Assembly: GCA_024734555.1 (NCBI GenBank)
Contig: JANPWX010019244.1
Span: forward strand, 144,326 to 208,325
Direction of reading: 5' to 3'
Origin: Trochalopteron elliotii
Lineage: Eukaryota > Chordata > Aves > Passeriformes > Leiothrichidae
Length of the DNA: 64,000 nt
Shown: piece after piece, positions 1 through 12,654 of the stretch
How the letters are laid out: each line of letters begins with the position of its first letter
Numbering within the stretch: position 1 is the first letter of the stretch
Made by a program: the position numbers and the translations under genes
Notes under the pieces: generated by a model
Databases searched by the model: none
Seen by the model: the letters and a program-made list of their open reading frames with translations, nothing else
Told to the model about the DNA's origin: nothing

Positions 1-509
1 AAATGCCTTTAATCTCCTTGGAGGTGAGACAAGATGCCCGCTGTGCTTCAGGTGTAGGTGTAGCCACTGTCACCCAGCTGTCCCCATGAGGCAGAGCTCT
101 GGGGTGAAGCACAGCATTTGGGGCACAAATAGAGTTGTCTCCTTTTAAATGCAAGATAAGAGCACAGAAACTCAGGACAAATCTCTCGGATCACATCGAA
201 AGCCTTTTTAGTCCTGGCTGACTTTTTGCTGGGTGTTTTGTGTTAAAGCACAGGAGTAACTCCCACACAGTGTGATCCCCACAGCTGGAATTCCAGCAGT
301 CAGAATTTGAGATGATAGAAATGCTGTATTTATCATGTTTTAGTGCACCAAGGACAGGCTGTGGGATTTGAGTTTCCTGATGGTATCAAAGTGTTGCTGA
401 CCAGGGAATTTCCAGTTAATTAACGTTACTCCTTGGCACTCATCACTAACAATAACTGACTTTGATCTCTGTATTTTCCAATGAAAAAGATGTATTTCAT
501 ACACTTCAT

Positions 510-510
<1 letters not shown>
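1..510. other. Intergenic 5' flank, nothing recognised
   Basis: Unique-looking AT-rich DNA with no coding pattern, RNA gene or repeat that I recognise. It precedes a microsatellite. Confidence 0.6.

Positions 511-552
<42 letters not shown>
511..552. repeat. (TAA)n microsatellite
   Basis: About 14 uninterrupted TAA units. Reading frames through it give runs of leucine or isoleucine, which are artefacts of the repeat and not protein. Confidence 0.97.
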
Positions 553-554
<2 letters not shown>

Positions 555-1594
555 TTTGCACTCACTTGGACATTTTGCTTCAGTTTGCCCTCAGACTGAC
601 ATACTCTTACATTCTCTTCCATTCTCTTGTCCTTCTGAGGTCTTTCTTCTCCCAACCCCACAGTCCCTTCCAGGACCCCCTTCCACCCCCCTTGGGCCAC
701 CTCAGTCCTGGCTGTGACCCTGCTCCATGGGGAGCACCCACTCCTGGCTCCCTGCAAGCAGCTGCTTCCAGCTGCTTCCACCGTGCCTTATCACATCCTA
801 TACGAAAAAAAAAAAAAAGCTTTTTTACATAATATGGGGGGAAAAAAAAGCTGTTAGCGCTGTATTTCAGTAAAGCTCCCAGAGCAAAAGCAGCAGTGAC
901 CTCTCATGCTACGGAGCTGATGGATTTGCTCAGTAGCCCTAAATCACTGTGTTTATCTCAGATTCCCAGCTAATGAAAGGGTGCAGGGTGCTGCAAGCCA
1001 TGGAGCTTAAGCTCCATTAACTAATCAATTTCTGACTCTGGGAATTAAAATAACAGGGGGCGAAGCTGTGGTCGCTTGTACTGTTTCAGAGGAGCAGTGC
1101 TCAAAGCAGCATTTCAACAGCAGCAAAAAAAATTGGGTGACAAAGGAGATGCCAGATATCACTTCTTTTGCTGAGGGAAAAGAGGGCAGTGAAACAGGGC
1201 AATGAACGTCCAGGATGTGCTTTGGAAGTGTGAAACATGGGAAGAAATAAATTTAAAGTTCTCAGTTGCATGTGGGAGGTCCGGTCCAGCCCAGCGAGCA
1301 GCGCGTCTCTGATGCTTTGCGGCAGGAAAGCTTTTCTGTTCTTTGTAGGGCTTCCAAAAGGGGCAAGAAAGTGCCTTTGTGCCATTCCCCAAACCTGGAT
1401 GTCTCTCTGGGCTGCTCGGAGCATCTGCAGGCACGCTGGGTGTTGTGCAGGTGTGTCAGGGAGGCTGCAAAAGCTGCAGCGGCCCCTTCCCAGGTTAATT
1501 ATCTGTGCCCTTCAGCGAGGATTAGGAAAGATTTGAAAGCATCTAAAGCCAGGGAGGATTGAAGAAAAGCAAATAGCCCAACTTCATGGCAGAG

Positions 1595-1710
1595 TCTATT
1601 GCCAGGGATTCGACTTAATCGGGATCTGTGTCAGCTGCCTTGATAGGCCCCCTGTAAGTCGTTTATGTTAGGTAAATATTTGCAAATGAACTTTTTGTAT
1701 TCCTGGCGTC
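1595..1710. promoter_or_regulatory. Candidate conserved non-coding element
   Basis: This AT-rich stretch keeps four CpG dinucleotides (TTCGAC, ATCGGG, GTCGTT, GGCGTC) within about 100 bases, while the surrounding DNA is nearly free of CpG. It also has TAAT/AAATATTTGCAAAT-type motifs that resemble homeodomain and POU sites. Retained CpGs in AT-rich DNA are common in vertebrate developmental enhancers. No alignment was possible, so conservation is inferred. Confidence 0.25.
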
Positions 1711-4700
1711 ATTTGGGAGAAGAAAAAAAAAGAAAATTGAATACCTTACCAGCAGTACTGGTGTCTGAGCTCTACCGAAACATTTAGACCTTTCAAATTA
1801 AATGTCAAGTTGTTCCTATTGAGTCAAATTCTTGCAAATTTAAGCTAATTAACATAACCACTTTCCAAGTCAGAGCAGGCCCTTATGCTGTGCTTAAGTG
1901 GTTTAATACATGAATACTTTCTGATTGCCACAGCTCCACGTTTTTGTGTCTGTAGGAAGGGAAAGTTCTGATTCCAAAGAGTTTTTTATTCCAGGCAACA
2001 AAATTCTTCGTGGATATAAATGTAACTTTGCTATGATCATTTTTAATACAGAATTTTCTGAACCAGCTGAGAAGTGTGATCCAGCTGAAATTTCTGGGAC
2101 GCAGAAGGGACACAACTGACTGGAAAGGAATGTTCAAATAATCATGATTGGCTTTTAATCACAAGAGTGACCCAACAGGCTCATAAAGGGCGATGAACTG
2201 AGTTCCAGGAAATGGGAATTTCATTCTGTATTACTTTCTAGTGTCAATCCTCTCCCTGTCACATCCATGTGAAAGCTCATCTTGATTTTGTATCACTTTC
2301 TAGGTGCTGCACTGGCAAAGCAGTGTTTGGAAATTGAAATCCAAATCAAGTCATATTTTAGAGCTATTAACTCGGTACAGCTAAAATTGTACAAAGGGGA
2401 ATGCTTATATTCAGCATAAAAATTTTATTTGCCTGCGGGACATTTTAATGTCCAAGACATACATTTGTGATAAATAGTAGAATTTGAAAATGCTCTTTGA
2501 ATATACAGGGTCACAGTCTGCAAGCAGCGACCCAAAACTGGAAAGGTAGGAAAATATGAGTCATAATTTCTGAAAAGTTTTGATTCTGGTGACAACTTAA
2601 CAGCAAAATAATTAACTTTTGTATTCTGGTCTGAATATTAGAATTCCAACCGGAATGATGTTCTACCAAAAAAGTTCATCAGAGATTTAATAACAAACAG
2701 TGTACAAAGTTTTTTGCAATAAATTAATATATTTAAAAATTAATCTCTTTTTTTCACAGTTAATGATACATATTTTTGTTTAAGTGTGAAAACATATCAC
2801 TTATAATTTTAGGGGAAAAAGATTTCAACAAAGTTTTCAGCCTAAGCTATTTTTAATCTTAACATTTTCTGTGAATAAGTACAAATAAGAAAATGAATTG
2901 TGCTGTGAAAAGCCACTAAAACAGTTTTTCCCCCAGGAGATTATAAATATCTATATATATGGGCAGAACGTTCAATTAACATGAGAAATGTCCTGCTAAG
3001 TTTCATGGTGATATACTGGGAGAGAGCAGCAATACAGCAAAACCGGTGAGCTATACAAAAGGAGTAAGAACTTTCTTAGCAAGATACATGATTGCAGAAA
3101 TTAGACATTTGTTAAAAAGATGTGATGCAGAAATGCAGCAAATGTGGCACTTCATCAGGAAAATGGGCAGGCATCATTAAACATAAGTGAAAGTGTGAGG
3201 TTTAGTTTAGAATGCAAAATGAATTTATAAATAATAGATAGAGATAATGTGGATAGTTTTAGATAGATGAATGGAACCGATTTTTTTTCTAACTCTTTCA
3301 AATTAATTTAAGACAGCTGCACAGTTACGCCCCTTCCCCAAAGAGTTAAGAAAATGTTAAATGGATAACTCATGTGATGGAAAGTTATTATCCCGAGACG
3401 AGCCTTGGAGGAATTATGGGGGAGAGGCAGAAAATATTGGAATATATGACTTTGATTTTTATTTAAACATTGTAACTTGAAATAGTCGCTAAAATCCTGG
3501 AGCTCTTCCAGGCAGAAGACACAGGGCCTTGTCTGCAGGGACCAGGAAATAAGGGCCAAGTTCTTCACAGGTTTCTCACCTGTCTCACCTTTTCCCAGCA
3601 CAGGCTCACAGCAGTAACACCTGCAGAGAGGCTTTGTAGCCAAAAATTGCTGCCACTGCTACTGCACTGAATGGAATAATAAACCTGCAACAGCTCAAAC
3701 TGCAGGAGAGGTTTTCTTTGGGAGGAAAACTGAGTCCTGGATTCAACTGGGAAATGAACAGAAGCTTGAGGAACAAAACTGGAGGAACTCAGTGACCTTG
3801 GGAATTGCTGGTGGACATGCAGGAGACTCCAAGGGTAAGGCTTGGTCATGGTTATGTCTATGTTAAAAGTCTTGGCTCCTTGTTTTAGGATGAGGTGTTT
3901 TGATATGTGCATTTCTAATCATACAGGCAAAACAAACCCAACTAAGGGAAGAGCTAAAAATGCAGGTTTTTCTCACTCTGAAGAGGCTGAAAAAGACAAG
4001 ACAGACTCCTCATGGAGACCTGAAGAAGAAAGTAGTTCCTGGAAGGCTTGAAGGACACAGGTCCTGAGGAAATGCTCAGTGGATCAGATATTTCAGAAAT
4101 CAGAGAGTATTTAAAGAACTGCTGTTGCAATAGCTGTTGAAAACACCTAAAACAAGAGATCTATCCCTGGATTTTTATGGCAGGGCTGTGGTTGGTGTTT
4201 GGTGGCTTCAGAACATCCTGTCCTTCCCTCCCAGGGGACAGGAGGTCTGAGAGCTGTCGGGATGCGTGACGGAAGGAAGGAGCGCCGGGAGCAGGAAGGG
4301 GAGCAGGAGCTGCAGATGGCTGACGGTTCTGACAGCCCTTCCTATAAACAAGGTTTCTGGATGGCAGGTCTTTATTTTGGAGCTGAGCTGGTGCAATTTA
4401 TGAATACAAGAAAGTGAGAGAGAAATGAAAGCTGGCTCTGAAGCACAGCTACAGAGCTTCCCAGCTCTTGGCAATTAGTTTATGCCTTCCTCGGCTTGAT
4501 CAGAGCACGTCTTGTCACCATCTAACATGGTTTCAGGTTGTCCAAAAGGAAAACATTATGTTGTTTGCTTGCCAAGCTCTTTCAAAATAAAGCTACCGTT
4601 GCATGTAAGAGAGGGCAGAGCTGTTTTGAATGGAAAGAGCAGGGGAAGAGCCCCGAGAAATTAATTACGGGAGGAAAGCTGGTTGCTGATGCAAAGCTCC

Positions 4701-5835
4701 TGGTTAAGAGCAAAGGGCATGCTGCTGGGATGCAGAGGAAAACACGACAGGACACATCACCATCATCTCCTCGGTCTCTAAACAGCAAATCAAGTTAATT
4801 TGGAGAGACAGGCTGAAGGGAAGAGACCTTTTTGTTCTGCATCCTTCTTTCGGTTCAGTGTTTAACTCGTGCCAGTGTGTGACTGCAGAAAGGATGGAAA
4901 ATGTCCAGCTCTGCATTCAGACTTGAGGTTTCATTATTCACAGATGTATCAAGGGCAGGATAGGAAGCTTTACATACTAAATTCTCTGAAATGCCCGTGG
5001 TGGAGGGTGCAGCAGATGTTTTAATGACAGGTTAGTCTGGCAGGTGTTGGTGGCCCTCACGCATTTTCTTTTTCTCGCTTTCAGGTTCTTGTGCTCCATT
5101 TCAGGTTCTCCATTTGTGCTCACAATATTAAGGCAACAAAAACCTTGGCTCCACTCGCACACTGGGAATATCTCTGCAGTCACAGTCAGTCCTCCAAGCA
5201 AATATTGAGTCTAACTAAACACGGAGAATGAAGAGGCTACTGGAGTATAAAACAGGAGCGTAATCTCTGAGGTTTTAACCAAGGCATTAGAAAGACCTAA
5301 TAATAGCAGGGCTTTGCAAAGATGGTAAGATAAAGAAAAACACATCTTGAGAATGCCTTGAAGAAAAGCTTTTGCTGTCACCAGTCACTTGGCAGCATGA
5401 AAGACGAGCTTGGACCAAAAAATCACAGGGGAAAATGAAGACAGCATGATAATAATTGTCACAGTTTTATGAATCTGACATTCCCCATGCCAGCACATCT
5501 TGGGTCACCCCATCAGATAGCTCTGCAAGGCAAAATGACTCTTTGGATATTGAAGCCCATGCTCAAACATTTCTGTAAGGCACATTTTGCCGTGGGATGG
5601 TGGAGAAGGAGATAATGATGGAACACAAAAGAATAAAGTGGTTTTTCTCAGTGGAATAGTTCTCTGCACCATTGCCCAGAGTGCACCCAGGCTCTCCTGG
5701 ACACTTGAACATGAGCTTGTTCCTCTTCTCTCATCACACTGAGAGTCCCTTGATGGCAAAACAAGTCAATTTCCACCATTGCTGCACATTTTCTTCACAC
5801 CATAAATGTCACACAGAATATACAGCCCAAGTTCC

Positions 5836-5862
5836 ACAGAATCACTGAATATTCCGAGTTGA
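5836..5862 (-). mobile_element. Possible CR1 3'-end fragment
   Basis: A short stretch resembles the reverse complement of the CR1 tail (ACAGAATCACTGAATATTCC followed by GAGTTG). Similarity stops after about 27 bases, so it may be an old remnant or chance. Confidence 0.3.
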
Positions 5863-7995
5863 TTCCCTGAATGCATTAGGAAAATCAACAGGCACTTGTG
5901 CTTCAAAGCCAACTTTCCAGCCAGCAAATAACGAATTACAAGGGAATGTGCTATCAGTACTTTGAAAGTATTACTACTGTTGTCAAGTTTTCCATTATTA
6001 CTAGGTTTTTTTCCAAAGTAATATCATTTACCTAGTGAGAAGCAGATGGTTTAGTGCTTAAAAGTTGTTGTGTGATTCTTGCAGAGGAAGTATAGTGAAC
6101 ATTTATTCTGTTTTTATCAAATAAATATTTTCCATTTATTTTTTAGAGGAAGGGGAAAGGCAAATACCAATAATACTGTATATAAATGAATATGGATATA
6201 TGGACAGGAAATTAAACATATAGTAGTAATAATATCCTGATATTTTATTTTCTTCAAAGGAAAGGAGCTGGAGTTAGCAGCACTCAGATTTTAAAATTCC
6301 TATGATTTTAAGGCCAAAGAGGACGGCTCTGAAAATTCAGTCTGATCTCCATAACACCTACAAAATAAAGGCCATTGATCCACATGTGATAAATTTGGCA
6401 TCACACAGATGATTTCTGTTGAGCTGGAGCTTATTTTGGGAGAGATTGCCCAGTTTTGCCCTCAGAAATTCTCATGCTGGCCCCGTAACTGTCAGTACTG
6501 TAAGCTCCATGTCATGGAAAACTGAATTAAGAGAGTGAATCCATTCTGAGCATGGAATTGCCTGCACAGTGCTACAGGATCCCTCTGAAGCTGCATGTGA
6601 GGCTCAAAGAGACTTGCTGCAAGATACTTCCCTGTTTCTCTTTAATTTAGTTACACTCTGTAGTCAGTTCTGAACTGAGCAGAACTTTATAGCTGTTCCT
6701 GGAGGAATTCTGTGTGGGAAAATGATAACAAAGGATCTGTCTGCTGTTTTCCCCTGCCTGCCAAACTGGTGAGAAGAGATCAATGAAGCAGATGAGGCCC
6801 CTGTGCTCTGTGTTTCCCAGAAGCTCAAAATTAAGACTTACCCAAATATCTGTGTCCTCATGAAGTTTATTTGGGGAGGAAGCTGGGACTCGTGGTGGTG
6901 GCACGTGCCCATATGGAAACTTCCTTGGCAAGGTGGAAGCCTCTTCCACTGGCACTGCCTCAAGAGACTTTCTCCTTGTATCTCTGCTTTGAAGATTGTC
7001 ATGGGGATTCCCAGATGGGAACATTCCCTCTTATTTGGGGCTCTTTGGGAGACTGTAAACATGTTAGTGATGTCAACAAACAGGCTGAAAAGAGAAGATC
7101 CTGTTTCCCCTAGTATGAAAATATTTCAGTGTTCTCTGCTCATTTGCAGCCTGAGTGAAAGAACACAAACTTCATCTTCTATGAGCAAAAATTACACCAG
7201 TTGTAATTTCATAGTGCCTTCACTGAAATCAGTGGATTTCTCTTGGAGAAGAATTATATTTTTCTGGTTAATTTTTCTGCATTATATCTTTGGCATTAAT
7301 ACACTTAAGTTCCATTTAGAACTCTGGATAGTGCTGTGAAAAGTGATCGTTTTTCCCAGAGATGTGTAATCTAGTGAACCTGTTTTATAGAAAAGCTGCT
7401 CTTGATGTCAAGGAAGTGTGACAACAGCTAATGGGCAGCTCCTGAAAAAAAAAAAAAGGGGTGATGTTATGATGAAAGTGATGCAAGACAGGAGGAAGTT
7501 TGCAGTGCCTCTGTCTGTCCATGATGTACATGTTCTGTGGCTTAACAGAGGATTTCAGTCCCAAGAGAGGTCAGAGTAAGAGCTTTTGTGAACACTGAAA
7601 TACACTGACAACAAAGCAGTGCACGAAACCATCTCAGCCATTTCAAGACATATTTTTAAGGAAGTGATAATGAAATAATTTCTCTACATTCCTGAGAAAC
7701 CAAGTACTTCTTGCATTTTTGGACTGTTAGCCCTGATTTCCAAACCATTTGTTAAGGGCGCTTCTATACCAAATTAATGTAAAGTATCATAAATTATGAC
7801 TAACACACATTAATAAGACAGTTTTATCATCTAATGGAGCATGAAAAAATATAAATTTCTAATGAGGCTCCATGTAAAAACTGGGATATTAATACCTGTG
7901 ACGGAAGAGCAAAGACTACAGTGGGTTCCTGTGGGGAAAAAAAAATATCCTTTAAGCTGATGAAACAGCAAACGCCAGCAGTGAAAATTAAAATG

Positions 7996-8014
7996 CAATT
8001 AATTAATTAATTAA
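7996..8014. repeat. (TTAA)n short tandem repeat
   Basis: About five AATT/TTAA units in a row, which also form a self-complementary stretch. It sits about 20 bases before a CpG-rich islet. Confidence 0.9.
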
Positions 8015-8032
8015 TCGGGGTTTATTAAAAAG

Positions 8033-8242
8033 GGGAGGCTGCCGTGGTGCCGGAGCTGCCGCCGGGTGCGGTGCCAGCAGATGGCACTCCAGAATGTGGA
8101 ACTCCATCCTCCCCATCCCGGGGCTCCGCGGGTCGGACCCGGGGCCTCGCCGGGGTCACAGCCCACGGAATTCCACAAAGGAAAGTCGGGGCTGGTGCCT
8201 CCGCTGGGAGAAAGTACCTCGGCACCAGCTGCGGGGTGTGTT
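8033..8242. promoter_or_regulatory. CpG-rich islet in the upstream desert
   Basis: About 210 bases are GC-rich and CpG-dense (for example GCCGCCGGGTGCGG and CCGCGGGTCGGACCC) between AT-rich flanks. It lies about 5 kb before the CNKSR2-like promoter, next to a CR1 copy, and contains a CTCF-core match. It could be an insulator, a distal promoter or enhancer, or the remains of a GC-rich repeat. The sequence alone does not decide between these. Confidence 0.5.
8074..8087 (+). promoter_or_regulatory. CTCF core-motif match
   Basis: CCAGCAGATGGCAC fits the commonly used CTCF core consensus CCASYAGRKGGCRS at all 14 positions. That pattern has a chance frequency of about one per 4 million positions at equal base use, so about 0.03 is expected over both strands of this window. 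CTCF organises chromatin loops and insulators. Occupancy is inferred. Confidence 0.55.
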
Positions 8243-8246
8243 GGGG

Positions 8247-8412
8247 AATCACAGGATCGTGGAATGCTTTGGGTTGGAAGGGAGCTTAAAGTCCATCCAG
8301 TGCCACCCTCTGCCATGGGCAGGGACACCTTCCACTGTCCCAGATTGCTCCAAGCCCCGTCCAACCTGTCCCTGGACACTTCCAGGGATCCAGGGGCAGC
8401 CACAGCTTCTGG
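8247..8412 (-). mobile_element. CR1 LINE 3' end, 5'-truncated
   Basis: This is the reverse complement of the familiar avian CR1 tail: AATCACAGGATCGTGGAATG, TTGGGTTGGAAGGGAGCTTA, CCATGGGCAGGGACACCTTC, then GATCCAGGGGCAGCCACAGC. Only the last 165 bases or so of the element remain, with no reverse transcriptase sequence. CR1 is the dominant bird LINE and is normally truncated at its 5' end on insertion. The copy abuts the CpG-rich islet. Confidence 0.95.
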
Positions 8413-11400
8413 ACACGACAATGCTATACCCACCCAAGAGATTGGCTCAGTGTGCTGGAGCCGTGTGGATTCAGTCCCTGGATGGGCCACTCATTCACTT
8501 AAGAGTTGAACTTGGTCCTTGTCCCTCCCATCTCAGAACATCCTGTGATCTGAAATAAAGACTGATGGATCACGTAGAACCTGCCCCCTCGGGGAGCTGG
8601 CAATGATCCAAACCCTTTCCTTGCAGCCCCTGCTCAAAGCACAGGACCCTCCCCCAGCTCTCCTGGGCTGGGCTGTCCTGGGAGAGCAGTCAGAGCCCAG
8701 CCCCTCAGTTTGTAAAGCCAGGGTTAAGTAAGGCCAAGGTTTATCCAATCAATCCCTATCCCAAAGCTAAGCTGGGTTTTGTTCCTCCCAGCACATTTTA
8801 TGCTCTCAAGCAGCTTCACCAGAGGCACTTTTCTTGCCATCTCTCAACAAGTGTCTCAAGAGTTGGAGGCAACATCAGACAGAACCTGGCTCAGAACAGA
8901 ACTGATCAAAACAAACAATTTAGCTCCATTCTGTTTTTTAAGAATATGTTCTTTCCCACAAAAAACAGCTGTATACTATATGAATGTTATACAATAAAAA
9001 GCCTTAATGATAACTGAGAGTTCAACAGTCATTTCTTTGGACATTTTGCTTACATTTCCATTATTAATATAAGTTATAGATGTCCTATGCTACCATACCA
9101 CTTTTCCAAGGCATTCATGACTTATTTAATCTGGAACTGCATGCTCTTGTTTTTCTGTAATGGACATCAGATGCCATGTCAAGATTTTATTAAACTAACC
9201 CACTCCTAAAGGACTTATTTCACAACATGCAAGTTATTTCTTCATCAAAGAAGATGAGAATAATTGTTTCCAAATGAAAACTGCAAGAAACACATGATTG
9301 TTCTGAGTGTTAGGGTGACTATGGTACCAGATTTGAGCATAATCCTTAATTGGAAAGTTATCACTGGCCATGAAATACACAAGAACATTTAACTACCTCC
9401 CACAGTGACCATGAAAATATGGAGACTGATGGTTTAATTAGCAATCCCAGAGATAGCAGGCAGTGCTCAAAAGCTACAGCATTCTCAGCATTATTGCTGG
9501 GAAGGAGGAGGGACTCCAAACCTTTCCACCAGTCTGTTCAGCCTTAGGCCTTTGCTGTCAAAGGCAGCAGCGATGATTATGGGCTGGAATTACCAGATTA
9601 TTTTATCTAGGCCTTTGACAACAACGTTGCTTCATGGTGAAAGCTCTGCTTCCTTTCTCCCTTTCAAATGCCTCACTTTGCTCCGATGCTTATACAGACT
9701 TCAGTCAGAAAGTATTTCTCATTTACATGACCTAGATAGAATAATAGTGAGAAAGATGTTCCTTGATCTTTTTTTTTCTCTTGATTTGCTACATTCAGCC
9801 TGGAAGAAAAACACAGTCATGGGAATGCATTGTTGCTTTTATGTTGGCATTAGGACGCAGTGCTAGGTAGGTTGGGGGATAGATCTAGGCAGAAGCCTTG
9901 CAATAAACGGGCAGAAAAACACATGGCACAGCTTCAGGGATTAGATAGGTTTGCCTATTTTTTAAAAAAAATTGCTTTGTTTAGTGACTTTACACACTTG
10001 GTCCCACTGCAGTGACCTATAGCTGACAGGAATGGTGAGGGAGGAGGTTTAGAGCCGTGTCAGGAGTGAGGATGACAGCTCAGTGTGGGGGGGTGTATTC
10101 CATGATTACTCATTCCAGAGTATGGAATGTTCCAGAGTGGACAACCTGTATCAAAAAGTGCTGTGAACTGACTTGAACCATGGTTCCAGAAATGGTCTGG
10201 ACTCCATTTGGCCTTTCTAGTGCTCAGTTGGATCCATCACTGAGCCCCATGGCTTGCCCCAGGCTCCTTTCCTGACCTTGCCATGTTCCTGTGACATTCC
10301 CATGGGTGTGAGGAATAAGTCTTTCCAGAACCAGCACAAGAAGAAGCAGAGGAAATCCCCAGGTAGAACCACCCATGGGGCTGCCGCACTGAACATACCC
10401 ATGGGAGTAGTTGAAGGAACATTTCCCTGGGGTTGGGATGATTCGTGATGAACCAAGGCCATGTGCACTGATCTTTGCAACAGAGAATGGACCTGAATAA
10501 ATCATCAGGAAGGAGAGAAATGGAGCTTTTTAAACAGCTTTGAATATTTTATTCCAAGAAGTAGAACAAAAAAGTAGATGGTTGTCCTGAAGGTTGTAAA
10601 ATCCCAGAATACAGGCAAAACTGTGACTGGTAATGATAAGGAAAATCGCAGGATTTTATCTAACAGCCAGGGTCTTCCAGCCAAATTGTAGTTACTGCCT
10701 GAGCAAGCACCATGAATAACAGTGGGAATAAATGAAAATGCAAACCATCTTTGGGGGGGGGGAGCCTCAGTAACAAAACATGAAAGATTTAGAAGGTTCT
10801 CAATGTGAAAATGGAAGTCCTGATTCCAAAATAATAGTTTGAGGTCTCTTTTGTCATCCAAGGACAATTTAAATGAGTGGAATTATGCTCATTGACATTG
10901 ATGAACTTTGAATTCAGGCTTCATCCTCTTTCAAAAATATGTCCAAATATATTAAAAAAAAGTCCCAGTCAAGCCTGGGTAGGAAATGTGAGACAAAGGG
11001 GCATTGACAGAATGTCTGTCAAATGACAGGAATTAGGGAAAGAGTCCAAACAATCATGAATGAAGGGGTTTTTTTTTGTGTGTGGAAATGTGTCAAAATA
11101 CCAAGTTCATATGCAACATAGCTTATCTCAAATTCTTCCATGCTGGTATTGAACTTAAAAAAATTAAGAATTTGAAGAAAGAATAGCCCCCAAACAACTT
11201 GTACAGTTTCCAATAGCTAATAGAAATATTTATTCTCAATTCTAGCCCACTGTTGCCTAAAAAGAGATGTATTGTGCCTTTGAGAGCTTTGTCATTATTA
11301 TATCCATTGTAAACAGCTATTTAGACAGAGCTAAAGCTACTGAAAGTGGTCTCCCAAAACCCAGAGAGGAAGCTGACATGCTGTTCAGCCTTCTTGAAGG

Positions 11401-11632
11401 AGAATTGATGTGAATCCTTTTGTAAAGAAGATCTGTGCTCTGAGCACTCCAAATACATCATAGAATACTAATCACACTATTTCCCAAAGCTAAAGAAAAA
11501 TAAAAAAGGATGGAGTGCATCACTGAGCTAAGAATGGCACATCTCTTTGGAGATGCTTTAGTGGGGGGAAAGATGCCTGTCTGCATCCTAACTACATAAA
11601 AAAGAGCCCTGAAAGGGTAGAGAATAAACTGC
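8413..11632. other. Intergenic DNA, nothing coding recognised
   Basis: AT-rich flank with no supported gene. It contains a run of ten G at 10753-10762 and three copies of the 8-bp palindrome CCCATGGG at 10299, 10372 and 10398. It is otherwise ordinary. Confidence 0.6.
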
Positions 11633-11858
11633 CAGAGAGTAGGTTTAGATTGGATTTTAGGAAGGCATTGTTCCCTGTGAGGGTGGGGAGGCTCTGGCAC
11701 AGGTTGCCCAGAGAAGCTGTGGCTGTCCCTGGATCCCAGGAAGTGTCCAAGGCCAGGCTGGATGGGGCTTGGAGCAAGTGGAAGGTGTCCCTGAGGGGGT
11801 GAAATGGGATGGGCTTTAAGGTCCCTTCCAACCCAGACCACCCTGGGACTCTGTGATA
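11633..11858 (+). mobile_element. CR1 LINE 3' end, 5'-truncated
   Basis: About 225 bases of the CR1 tail in forward orientation: GATTGGATTTTAGGAAGGCA, GTTGCCCAGAGAAGCTGTGG, AGTGTCCAAGGCCAGGCTGG, GGTCCCTTCCAACCCAGACC, ending near CTCTGTGAT. No ORF2 coding sequence remains. It lies about 1.4 kb before the putative promoter. Confidence 0.95.
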
Positions 11859-12480
11859 AATATTCCTTTGGTATTTTGTGTTCCCCCATACGAAAGAGAG
11901 AGGACAGATCTCAGCCTGGGGACTTCAGCCCAGCCCCAGGGGGAGCAGACATGGGAACATCATCATCCTCTGCTCCTAATGCACTGAGAAAACTTGAAGA
12001 AAATGGCAAAGAGGAAAAGATCACTGAAGAGAAGGGTGGAACTGCTCTGTTCTGCCTTTTTTCTGGACTCTGAGTTTCTCCCCTTAGCATAAAATAGTGG
12101 GGCTGCAGGTCTCAGACAGAAGGTTGGAGCCAGCAGCACCTTCTCAGCCACAGGATGCAGAATTTGTGCTGCATGAGGTGCAGAGAGTCACAAATGGGTC
12201 CAAAAAGTGCTATTTGGCACATCTCATTGAAATGTTTCACCTTCATCTGTCAGAACGGTAGTAAACTTCAGGATTAGGAATACTGAAAACATTTTTTTTT
12301 TCCTTCATAACAAAAGGGAGACATTGACTAATGATCTCAGTACTGAGAGTCAAAATACTTGCTGTATTTGTCTATCCTGAAGTGCTGTAGTAGTACAAAT
12401 TGACTCCTCAATGCTGTCATTCTTTCTCTACAAAAATAATAGCTCATACAAGGAAATATTCTGGCTCTGAATGTGGCCAG
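11859..12480. other. Intergenic DNA, nothing recognised
   Basis: No repeat, RNA or coding signal was recognised in this stretch between the CR1 copy and the poly-A tract. Confidence 0.6.
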
Positions 12481-12606
12481 AAAAAAAAAGAAAAAAGAAA
12501 AAAAAAAAAAAGAAAAAAAANNNNNNNNNNNNNNNNNNNNNNNNNNNNNNNNNNNNNNNNNNNNNNNNNNNNNNNNNNNNNNNAGAAAAAAGAAAAAAAA
12601 AAAAAG

Positions 12607-12651
<45 letters not shown>
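12481..12651. repeat. Poly-A tract with embedded assembly gap
   Basis: Runs of A broken by single G residues flank 63 unknown bases at 12521-12583. The gap most likely reflects failed assembly of the same homopolymer, so its true length is unknown. Lysine or phenylalanine-rich frames across it are artefacts. Confidence 0.97.

Positions 12652-12654
<3 letters not shown>

Larger units (their letters stand above)
553..7995. other. Intergenic DNA, no gene recognised
   Basis: About 7.4 kb of AT-rich sequence. Open frames are short and overlap on both strands. The longest, 6803-7339 on +, has no domain, no signal and no neighbour to support it. A possible conserved element at 1595-1710 and a weak CR1-like fragment near 5836 are listed separately. 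Short A tracts occur at about 805 and 7445. Confidence 0.6.

Noticed and set aside
6803..7339. 178-codon open frame on +, joint longest in the window
   Set aside because: No recognisable domain, heavy overlap with other frames on both strands, no splice or promoter context. Consistent with chance.
8011..8558. Several overlapping frames of 75-159 codons on both strands
   Set aside because: They arise from the GC-rich islet and the CR1 tail, where stop codons are rare. The peptides are simply translated repeat.
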